DNA of 5,789 nt from JBOGWY01 sp050694015 (GTDB taxonomy: Bacteria; Actinomycetota; CADDZG01; WHSQ01). The notes below the pieces were generated by a model that saw nothing but the letters and a program-made list of their open reading frames with translations, made no database searches and was not told the DNA's origin. Below are positions 1-5,395 of this stretch, piece by piece. The stretch spans positions 1-5,789 of the forward strand of contig JBOGWY010000001.1 in assembly GCA_050694015.1 (NCBI GenBank), given 5' to 3'. Every line of letters starts with the position of its first letter. Positions within the stretch are counted from its first letter, which is position 1. The position numbers and the translations under genes are program-made.

Positions 1-14
1 CCGGGGGGGTATAC
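1..14 (+). promoter_or_regulatory. Right half of a putative CsoR-type copper operator (cut by window edge)
   Basis: The window opens with CC followed by seven G and TATAC. CsoR-family copper repressors are known to bind GC-tract palindromes of the general form TATACCCC...GGGGTATA, so this is what the right half of such a site would look like, with the C-rich left half just outside the window. It abuts a -10 box and directly precedes a copper ATPase, the classical CsoR target. Binding by CsoR would block RNA polymerase, and Cu(+) would release it. The half-site and its position are seen; the factor's identity is inferred from family knowledge and the gene downstream. Confidence 0.55.
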
Positions 15-15
15 T
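10..15 (+). promoter_or_regulatory. -10 box TATACT for a leaderless copA transcript
   Basis: TATACT differs from the TATAAT consensus at one base. Exactly six bases separate it from the ATG at 22, which is where a transcription start would fall, so the mRNA would begin at the start codon. The last bases of the CsoR-like half-site are shared with this box, a good geometry for repression. The -35 region would lie outside the window. Confidence 0.5.
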
Positions 16-2283
16 GTGGACATGGCAACGCACGCCCACGAGACGGTTTCCGACCCCACCGAGACCCGGAGCTTCCCGGTCCGTGGCATGACCTGCGCGT
101 CGTGTGCGCGGAGGGTGGAGCGCGCTCTCGCGTCTCACCCGGGCGTGACCGAGGCGGGCGTGAACTTCGCTCTCGAACGCGTGACGGTGGCGACGGAGCC
201 CGACGTCGAGGTGTCGTCGCTGGTCGAGGCCGTCGATCGCGCGGGCTACGAGCTCGTCGTTGTCGACGATCCGGCTATCTCTCAGGATGGTCACGGCGAC
301 CCGTCGGACGCCTCCGGTAGCCACGACCACGGCATCCGGGTGGGCGAGGAGCAAGGGCTCACCAAGAGGGCGTGGCGCCGGTTCGTTATCGCGGCCGCGC
401 TCACCGTTCCCAACGTCGTTCTGGGCATGGGGGCCGAGTGGTTCGGTGGGATTGACGCCGAGTGGATTCCGTGGGTCCAGTTCCTGTTTGCGACCCCGGT
501 GCTGTTCTGGGCCGGGCGTCCGTTCCTCACCAGCGCGTTGAAGCAGGCCCGCCATCGCGCGACGAACATGGACACGCTGGTGGCGCTCGGAACGCTCGCG
601 GCCTACGGATATTCGACCTACTCCCTGTTCGGCGAGGGCGCGATCTATTTCGAAACGGCCTCGGTGATCCTCACGTTCCTCCTCTTGGGCAAGTACTTCG
701 AGCATCGTTCAAAGAGCCGTGCCGGTCATGCGTTGCGCGCGTTGATGGAGCTCGGCGCAAAGAACGCGCGCGTCCTGCGTGATGGAGTCGAGGTCGACGT
801 AAGAATCGAAGAGGTGCGCGTCGGCGACCTGGTGCGCGTTAGGCCCGGCGAGAAGGTCCCGACCGACGGGACGGTGAAGAAAGGCGCGAGCGCAGTCGAC
901 GAGTCCATGCTGACCGGGGAATCGGTGCCGGTCGACAAGGCTCAGGGTGACGAAGTCTTCGGGGCCACCATCAACTCCTCCGGCGCGCTCTTGATCGAAG
1001 CCACGCGCGTCGGTGGTGATACAGCACTCGCTCAGATTGCGCGGCTCGTTGCAGATGCTCAGGGCCGCAAAGCGCCGATCGAGCATCTAGCGGATCGTGT
1101 GTCGTCGATCTTCGTACCGATCGTGATCGCGATCGCGGCGGTGACTTTCTTGACATGGATGCTGACCGATCACTCTCTGGAGAAGGCTCTCGTCGCAGCG
1201 GTGGCGGTTCTGATAATCGCGTGCCCGTGCGCCATGGGTCTCGCGACCCCGGCCGCGATCATGGTCGGCAGCGGGCGCGGCGCGCAGCTCGGGATCCTGA
1301 TGAGGGGCGGCGACGTCCTCGAGCGCTCGGGCGAGATCGACGTTGTCGTCCTCGACAAGACCGGCACGGTCACCACCGGCGAGATGAGCCTTACCGATGT
1401 GGTCCGGGACACCAACGAAGGTGGCCCCACTGAGCAGGAGCTGCTGCAACTGGTCGCCTCGGTCGAGGCTTTGTCGGAGCATCCGATCGCGCAAGCGATC
1501 GTTGCCGGCGTGCGGGAGCGTGGGATCGCTATCGATGAGGCCGCGTCGTTCGCTTCCCACGGGGGCATCGGCGTGGAGGGCGAGGTCGGTGGGCGTCGGA
1601 TCCGGATCGGGCGGCGCAACTCGCTGGAGGACGCGATCGCGTGCGCCGAGGTCGCCGAAGCGGCCGATCGTTTGGAGAGCGACGGAAAGACCGTCGTGTG
1701 GATAGGCGAAAACCGCAGGGTTCTGGGGATCGTCGCGGTGCAGGATTCTCCCAAGGAAGCCGCACGCTCCGCCGTCGGCGTACTCCACCGGCTCGGGTTG
1801 GACACGGTTCTGCTGACCGGCGACAACGAACGGGCAGCGCGTTCGGTGGCAGAAGCCGTCGGCATCGACGATGTAATAGCGGAGGTTCTGCCCGGAGGGA
1901 AGGTCGATGTCATCAAGGAACTGCAGGCTCGAGGACGCCGGGTCGCGATGGTCGGCGATGGCATCAACGATGCACCCGCGCTTGCGCAAGCCGATCTAGG
2001 GATCGCGATCGGCAGTGGAGCCGACGTCGCGATCGAAGCGGCCGACCTGACTATCGTGGGAGACGATCCCCGGCTCGTTCCCGCGTCGGTCGATCTGTCC
2101 CGGCGGACGCTCCGGACGATCAAGCAGAATCTCGGCTGGGCGTTCGGATACAACGTCGCCGCGATCCCACTCGCAGCATTCGGTCTGCTGAACCCGATGA
2201 TCGCGGCCGCTGCGATGGCGTTCTCTTCGGTCAGCGTGGTGCTCAATGCCCTGAGGCTGAAACGCTTTAGCCTCCGGGCGTGA
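16..2283 (+). CDS. copA: Cu(+)-exporting P1B-type ATPase (CopA)
   Basis: This inner-membrane pump couples ATP hydrolysis to export of cytosolic Cu(+). Residues are numbered from the GTG at 16. One N-terminal heavy-metal-binding domain has GMTCASC (C27, C30). About eight membrane segments follow, near 123-138, 152-168, 187-206, 209-228, 366-385, 390-418, 703-725 and 727-748. The actuator loop has TGES (300-303), segment 6 has the metal-binding CPC (403-405), and the P-domain has the phosphorylated D447 in DKTGT. The N-domain has H489-P490, followed by TGDN (601-604) and GDGIND (647-652). Y712-N713 in segment 7 and MxxSS (M734, S737, S738) in segment 8 are the P1B-1 (Cu+/Ag+) signature, arguing against Zn/Cd or Co subclasses. 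At 755 residues it is full length for a one-HMA CopA. Two starts are possible: GTG at 16 and ATG at 22. ATG 22 is preferred if TATACT (10-15) is the -10 box, because the RNA would then begin there. Short His-containing stretches (HAH near residue 6, HDH near 103) may add weak metal ligands. Its stop overlaps the next gene. Confidence 0.96.
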   Translation: MDMATHAHETVSDPTETRSFPVRGMTCASCARRVERALASHPGVTEAGVNFALERVTVATEPDVEVSSLVEAVDRAGYELVVVDDPAISQDGHGDPSDASGSHDHGIRVGEEQGLTKRAWRRFVIAAALTVPNVVLGMGAEWFGGIDAEWIPWVQFLFATPVLFWAGRPFLTSALKQARHRATNMDTLVALGTLAAYGYSTYSLFGEGAIYFETASVILTFLLLGKYFEHRSKSRAGHALRALMELGAKNARVLRDGVEVDVRIEEVRVGDLVRVRPGEKVPTDGTVKKGASAVDESMLTGESVPVDKAQGDEVFGATINSSGALLIEATRVGGDTALAQIARLVADAQGRKAPIEHLADRVSSIFVPIVIAIAAVTFLTWMLTDHSLEKALVAAVAVLIIACPCAMGLATPAAIMVGSGRGAQLGILMRGGDVLERSGEIDVVVLDKTGTVTTGEMSLTDVVRDTNEGGPTEQELLQLVASVEALSEHPIAQAIVAGVRERGIAIDEAASFASHGGIGVEGEVGGRRIRIGRRNSLEDAIACAEVAEAADRLESDGKTVVWIGENRRVLGIVAVQDSPKEAARSAVGVLHRLGLDTVLLTGDNERAARSVAEAVGIDDVIAEVLPGGKVDVIKELQARGRRVAMVGDGINDAPALAQADLGIAIGSGADVAIEAADLTIVGDDPRLVPASVDLSRRTLRTIKQNLGWAFGYNVAAIPLAAFGLLNPMIAAAAMAFSSVSVVLNALRLKRFSLRA

Positions 2284-3140
2284 CGACCTTCCTCCTAGAC
2301 GCACCGAGCCTCGTCTATCGCGCGTTCTTCTCGTATCCGACCTCGGTCACCGACGAGCGAGGAAATCCGGTGAACGCCGTGCGGGGATTCATGGAGATGG
2401 TCACCCGCTTGATCATCGATCGCAGACCGGATCGCCTCGTGGCCGTGTTCGATTCGAACTTCCGGCCCGATTTCCGCGTCGCCGCGTATCCCGGATACAA
2501 GGCGCAGCGCCCCGAGGATCCACCCGAGCTCCCGCGTCAGTTCCACGTGCTCGCCGAAGTACTGGATGCGGCCGGCATCGAGCGGGTCGAGTCCGCCGGC
2601 CTGGAGGCGGACGACGCCATAGCCACGCTCGTGGGCCAGATCGACGGTGAGATCGTCATCGTGACCGGCGATCGAGACCTGCTCGCGCTCGTGCGCGATC
2701 CGGACGTGAAGGCTCTGTTCCCGGTGAAGGGGACGAAGGAGATGACGGAGTTCGCCGAGGCCGATATCGAGGCGAAGTACGGCGTGCCTCCGCGGCTGTA
2801 CCCGCAACTCGCCACCTTGCGCGGAGATCCGTCCGACGGGTTGCCCGGCATCTCCGGCATCGGTCCCAAGCGAGCGGTCGCGCTGTTAACCAAGCACGGT
2901 TCGGTCGAGACGATCCTCGAGCACCTCCACGAGCTTCCGCCGCGTCAGAGGGATGCATTCGATGAGGGGCGCGCCTATCTCGAAGCGATGAAGACGGTGG
3001 TCGGTCTCGTAACCGACGCCCCGATCGACGCCACCGACGCGCACCCGCCCGAGGAAGGATGGTTGGCAGAGCTCAAAGAGGTGCATAACCTCGGAGGTTC
3101 CGCGACGCGGCTGTCACAGGCGCTCAAGGGGGAGCGATGA
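2280..3140 (+). CDS. Stand-alone 5'-3' exonuclease / flap endonuclease (PolA N-terminal type)
   Basis: This 286-residue protein belongs to the family formed by the 5' nuclease domain of DNA polymerase I. Such enzymes remove RNA primers and 5' flaps during lagging-strand maturation and repair, using two or three bound divalent metals. The metal ligands all appear intact: D7 (LLDAPSLVYRAFF), D58 (VFDSNF), E109-x-D111-D112 (EADD), D131 and D133 (TGDRD), then D183 and D186 (GDPSD). YPGYKAQR with K74 forms the basic arch region, and GLPGISGIGPKRA (187-199) is the helix-hairpin/H3TH DNA-binding motif. No polymerase domain follows, so it is a separate enzyme like the FenA-type proteins known beside PolA in actinobacteria. 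The start is GTG at 2280 within GTGA, overlapping the copA stop by four bases. No clear Shine-Dalgarno precedes it, so translation is probably coupled to copA. It contains a TTA leucine codon at 2886, rare at this GC content. Family assignment is secure; the exact in vivo substrate is unknown. Confidence 0.93.
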   Translation: MTTFLLDAPSLVYRAFFSYPTSVTDERGNPVNAVRGFMEMVTRLIIDRRPDRLVAVFDSNFRPDFRVAAYPGYKAQRPEDPPELPRQFHVLAEVLDAAGIERVESAGLEADDAIATLVGQIDGEIVIVTGDRDLLALVRDPDVKALFPVKGTKEMTEFAEADIEAKYGVPPRLYPQLATLRGDPSDGLPGISGIGPKRAVALLTKHGSVETILEHLHELPPRQRDAFDEGRAYLEAMKTVVGLVTDAPIDATDAHPPEEGWLAELKEVHNLGGSATRLSQALKGER

Positions 3141-3766
3141 CGACGATATTCCTGGTCCGCCACGGGGCGACCGACTGGAACATCTACAAGCGCGCCCAGG
3201 GACATGCCGACATCGATCTCAATGCCGAGGGACACCGCCAGGCGAGCACTGCCGCGCAAGAGCTCGGCCATCTCGAGATCGATGCGGTCTACGCGAGCGA
3301 CCTCAAGCGCGCTGTCGACACGGCTACCCCGATCGCTGCGGCCCACGGTCTCGAGGTGAAGCTCGACAAACGACTCCGTGAGATCGACCAGGGGGAGTGG
3401 GAGGGCCTGACGGTCGAAGAGATCAGCGCCAAATGGCCCGACCTATGGGGGCCGGCCCGTCATTACAGCGCGCGGCCCGGCGGCGAATCACCGCAGCAGG
3501 TGCGCGACCGGTCGCTGGAGGCGCTGAGCGACATCGTCGCGGCACACGCCGACGACCATGTCGTGATCGTCAGCCATGGAGGCACGATCCGGTGGATCAG
3601 CGCCGAAGCGCTCGGCTACGACGAGTACCGGTCACGTCGCATCCGCGGTCTGGGAAACGGTGCGATCGTCTCGGTGAAGGCTCACCTGGACGACGGCATA
3701 CTGGTTCTGAGCGATCTCCATCGCCTCGACGGCAACACGACCGACCTAGACGACCCCAACGACTAG
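3137..3766 (+). CDS. Histidine phosphatase family protein (phosphoglycerate mutase-like)
   Basis: This 209-residue soluble enzyme belongs to the branch-1 histidine phosphatase superfamily, which transfers a phosphate to an active-site histidine. The RHG motif sits at residues 8-10 (VRHGATDWN), with H9 the predicted phospho-histidine. R58 (SDLKRAVDTA), E82 (LREIDQGEWEG) and H147 (IVSHGGTIR) complete the usual catalytic pocket, so the enzyme should be active. The REIDxGxWEG pattern is typical of GpmB/CobC-like phosphatases rather than the longer cofactor-dependent glycolytic mutases. The substrate cannot be told from sequence: candidates include sugar phosphates, glucosyl-3-phosphoglycerate and alpha-ribazole phosphate. 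The start ATG at 3137 overlaps the previous stop in ATGA, with a purine-rich AAGGGGGAG at 3126-3134 as ribosome site, close to the start. It is the last gene of the copA unit, and the acidic tail ends in DLDDPND before the AT-rich gap. Confidence 0.92.
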   Translation: MTTIFLVRHGATDWNIYKRAQGHADIDLNAEGHRQASTAAQELGHLEIDAVYASDLKRAVDTATPIAAAHGLEVKLDKRLREIDQGEWEGLTVEEISAKWPDLWGPARHYSARPGGESPQQVRDRSLEALSDIVAAHADDHVVIVSHGGTIRWISAEALGYDEYRSRRIRGLGNGAIVSVKAHLDDGILVLSDLHRLDGNTTDLDDPND

Positions 3767-3849
3767 GCCTGGGAAATTTTCAGAAAAATTTCTGACAATT
3801 TCAGAGCACCTCTGATGCACACGCCACCCGTTGGACACACCAGCGTGGT
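3767..3849. other. Convergent intergenic gap, AT-rich at its left half
   Basis: This is the only place where two genes face each other in the window. Bases 3771-3805 are strongly AT-rich against a GC-rich background. The gap holds the phased inverted repeats described separately; the right part (about 3816-3849) shows nothing further that I can name. Confidence 0.8.
3773..3815. repeat. Cluster of nested inverted repeats, possible bidirectional terminator or operator
   Basis: Three perfect short inverted repeats are visible: GAAATTTT (3773-3780) with AAAATTTC (3785-3792), loop CAGA; TCAGAAA (3780-3786) with TTTCTGA (3789-3795), gap AA; and TCAGAG (3801-3806) with CTCTGA (3810-3815), gap CAC. 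The first two are mutually exclusive as RNA hairpins. The pentamers TCAGA and TCTGA alternate at 3780, 3791, 3801 and 3811, about one helical turn apart. The site between convergent genes fits transcription termination from both sides, but the stems are AT-rich and no clean U-tract follows, so a protein-binding array is an alternative. Confidence 0.6.
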
Positions 3850-4815
3850 TCAGCCGTCGAGCTCGATGGGGACCACGGCGACGTCGATCAGTTCGCCGTT
3901 GCGCACGAGGCGCATCGTCACCGACTGGCCGATCAGCTCGCCGACCATCAGTCGTTGTAGATCGCCGGCGTCGGTGACCGGCATCCCGTCCACGTCGAGG
4001 ATGAGATCCTCGTTACGGATGCCCGCGACCGCGGCGGGGCTGCCTTCGACGACCTCGACCACTTCGATCGCTCGTTCGCGCTCGAGATCGCGTGCGACGC
4101 GTGGCGGCAGGGGCCGGGTTCCTCCGGCCACTCCGAGGTAGGAGCGGCGGAAGCGCCCTTCGTTCATCAGGGTCCCGATGATCTTGCGGGTCGTCGGATT
4201 GATCGGGACGGCAAGGCCCAATCCCACGCCCGCGACCGCGGTGTTGATGCCGACCACATCCCCACGCGCCGTGACGAGCGCACCTCCCGAGTTGCCGGGG
4301 TTGAGCGCGGCATCCGTTTGGATCACGTTCTCGACGACGCGCATGACCGAGCGAGACCGGGTGGGGAACGAACGTCCCAGAGCGCTGACGACGCCGGCGG
4401 TTACGGATCCATGGAAGCCCATCGGGTTGCCGATGGCTACGACGAGTTGCCCCACGCGCAAGTGATCGGCGTCGCCCAGGTTCGCGGCGGTCAGGTCGCC
4501 GACCTGGACCCGCACGACGGCGAGATCGGAGAGGGGATCGGTGCCGACGACGTCGAAGTCGAACGCCCGGCCGTCGGTGAAGGTCGCCGAACCATGGCTC
4601 GATCCCGCGACGACGTGCGCCGACGTCACCAGGAACCCGTCGGGGGTGACGGCCACGGCGGATCCCGCCCCCGCGGCCTCGCGCCCGTAGCGCGTCTGTT
4701 TGGTCAGGCGGAGGCTCGCCACCGATGCACCGAGGCGCTCGGCGACGGTCACGACCACCTGTGAATAGGCGTCCAGGGCGGCTATCTCGGCGGGGTCTCG
4801 CTCTTCGGTATCCAT
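3850..4815 (-). CDS. S1C-family (HtrA/DegP-like) serine protease with PDZ domain, no visible membrane anchor
   Basis: This 321-residue protein has a trypsin-like domain followed by one PDZ domain. The catalytic triad is intact: H67 (TSAHVV), D97 (SDLAVVRV) and S176 in GNSGG (174-178). Supporting family motifs are AIGNPMG (127-133), QTDAALNPGNSGG (166-178) and LAVPIN (201-206). The PDZ domain runs about 226-317, beginning SYLGV, with GSPAAVAGI (258-266) and the DVDG turn. HtrA proteins degrade or refold damaged proteins, usually outside the cytoplasm. Here the first 45 residues are acidic to amphipathic and show neither signal peptide nor hydrophobic anchor, so a cytoplasmic location is the plain reading. 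The ATG at 4815 has no Shine-Dalgarno but has TACAAT five bases upstream on its strand, suggesting a leaderless or nearly leaderless message. It is divergent from the RHH gene across 41 bases and convergent with the phosphatase gene. Confidence 0.92.
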   Translation of the reverse strand: MDTEERDPAEIAALDAYSQVVVTVAERLGASVASLRLTKQTRYGREAAGAGSAVAVTPDGFLVTSAHVVAGSSHGSATFTDGRAFDFDVVGTDPLSDLAVVRVQVGDLTAANLGDADHLRVGQLVVAIGNPMGFHGSVTAGVVSALGRSFPTRSRSVMRVVENVIQTDAALNPGNSGGALVTARGDVVGINTAVAGVGLGLAVPINPTTRKIIGTLMNEGRFRRSYLGVAGGTRPLPPRVARDLERERAIEVVEVVEGSPAAVAGIRNEDLILDVDGMPVTDAGDLQRLMVGELIGQSVTMRLVRNGELIDVAVVPIELDG

Positions 4816-4835
4816 GTAATATTGTAATCATACAT
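4814..4835. promoter_or_regulatory. 22-bp hyphenated dyad, candidate operator between divergent genes
   Basis: The site reads ATGTA-N2-ATT-N2-AAT-N2-TACAT; 16 of 22 positions obey twofold symmetry about 4824/4825. It covers the protease's presumed -10 box, touches its start codon, and ends nine bases before the ribosome site of the RHH gene. A protein bound here could control both genes. The RHH protein next door is the obvious but unproven candidate. AT-rich promoter DNA can give symmetry by chance, which lowers certainty. Confidence 0.45.
4821..4826 (-). promoter_or_regulatory. -10 box TACAAT for the protease gene
   Basis: On the minus strand TACAAT matches TATAAT at five of six bases and ends five bases before the protease ATG. 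With no Shine-Dalgarno near that ATG, this points to a leaderless transcript. A competing -10, TATGAT, directly precedes it on the same strand and would give a leader of only a few bases. No convincing -35 box is visible. Confidence 0.4.
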
Positions 4836-4843
4836 ACGGAGTT

Positions 4844-4850
4844 AAGGAGG
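4844..4850 (+). promoter_or_regulatory. Strong Shine-Dalgarno AAGGAGG fixing the RHH gene start
   Basis: AAGGAGG lies six bases before the ATG at 4857, the best ribosome site in the window. The reading frame is open further upstream to 4725, but that extension overlaps the start of the divergent protease gene and translates to a low-complexity Arg-rich string, so 4857 is the start. Confidence 0.85.
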
Positions 4851-4856
4851 CAAGCC

Positions 4857-5363
4857 ATGACCGAGCCCACCGAGCAGGAGATCAGGGACTGGTTCGAATC
4901 GAAGATCCCCGAGGGCTGGTTCGAGGACCTCGAGGTCACCGTGGCCCGGGACGAGATGCAGGTGATCGGGAGGTTGCCCGATGTTGGCGATGTGCCGGGG
5001 GGCTCCCCCCGGGTGGCCCGGGCGAACCGCATCGCCGAGTGGCGGGAAGAGACCCGCCGGGAGCGGATGGACATCGCCCGGGAGGCCGAGATCGGCTTCG
5101 GTCGCAAGGTCTCGTGGGGAGCGCGCTGCGGGGACGAAGGCAGGCTGTTCGCTCATCTCAACGTCCCCGTGATGACCCGTCTGCGGGCGCGCGAGCGTGC
5201 GGTACTCGACACGCTGGTCGACGCAGGTGTGGCTCGTAGCCGGAGCGACGCGCTCGCGTGGTGCGCGCGGCTCGTTGCCGACAAACAGAAGGAATGGATC
5301 GATGAGTTGCGCAGCGCGTTCTCCGAGGTCGAGAAGGTGAGGGCCGCGGGTCCCGTGGTCTGA
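4857..5363 (+). CDS. Uncharacterised protein with C-terminal ribbon-helix-helix-like domain
   Basis: The protein has 168 residues and I cannot name a gene. Residues 1-45 contain WFESKIPEGWF (12-22), then a predicted strand pair, DLEVTVARDEMQVIGRLP (24-41). Residues 57-80 form a charged Arg/Glu-rich helix, followed by GRKVSWGARCGD (82-93). The C-terminal part has the layout of a CopG/Arc-type fold: strand VPVMTRLR (103-110), helix through about 122, turn GVARSRSD (124-131), helix ALAWCARLV (132-140), then a charged helical tail to about 162. Ribbon-helix-helix proteins bind DNA as dimers through the strand. The block from MTRL to ALAW resembles a type I associate with conserved actinobacterial hypothetical proteins; that is memory, not a search. 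It is divergent from the protease, and the dyad in its promoter suggests autoregulation. The alternative is a non-DNA-binding protein with a similar helix pattern. Confidence 0.75.
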   Translation: MTEPTEQEIRDWFESKIPEGWFEDLEVTVARDEMQVIGRLPDVGDVPGGSPRVARANRIAEWREETRRERMDIAREAEIGFGRKVSWGARCGDEGRLFAHLNVPVMTRLRARERAVLDTLVDAGVARSRSDALAWCARLVADKQKEWIDELRSAFSEVEKVRAAGPVV

Positions 5364-5380
5364 GTATCTCAGTGCTGCCC

Positions 5381-5389
5381 TGCTAGCGT
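5381..5389 (+). promoter_or_regulatory. Extended -10 promoter TGC-TAGCGT for a leaderless aminotransferase mRNA
   Basis: TAGCGT (5384-5389) fits the TANNNT -10 pattern and is preceded by TGC, the extended -10 element. Exactly six bases separate it from the ATG at 5396, so transcription should start at the A of the start codon. No good -35 box is seen, as is usual when the -10 is extended. The upstream gene ends at 5363, leaving only 32 bases, so this promoter would overlap little else. Confidence 0.5.
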
Positions 5390-5395
5390 GGGGCC

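Noticed and set aside
1087..1989. Long minus-strand reading frame (300 codons) inside copA, and a 358-codon one at 1170-2246
   Set aside because: They lie opposite a clearly conserved ATPase, translate to Arg/Ser/Pro-rich low-complexity strings, and have no motifs; they are shadows of high-GC codon bias.
2280..3140. N-terminal fragment of a broken DNA polymerase I gene
   Set aside because: The frame ends cleanly with all nuclease motifs intact and overlaps the next gene's start; no polymerase-domain remnants follow, so it is a genuine stand-alone nuclease.
3780..3815. CRISPR or tandem-repeat array from the recurring TCAGA/TCTGA units
   Set aside because: Units are five to seven bases with about 5-base gaps, far too short for repeat-spacer structure, and no cas genes are present.
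4808..4833. NikR-like site (GTAT... with TCATAC at 4828-4833)
   Set aside because: Only one half matches GTATGA/TCATAC; the other half is GTATCC and the spacing is 14 rather than 16, so a nickel operator is not supported.
4725..4856. Upstream extension of the RHH gene to a start at 4725
   Set aside because: The extension overlaps the protease N-terminus on the other strand, is Arg-rich, and the AAGGAGG site points to the ATG at 4857.
4013..5107. Minus-strand 364-codon reading frame spanning the protease and the RHH gene
   Set aside because: It crosses the divergent promoter region and two well-supported genes, and its product is Arg-rich without domain motifs.
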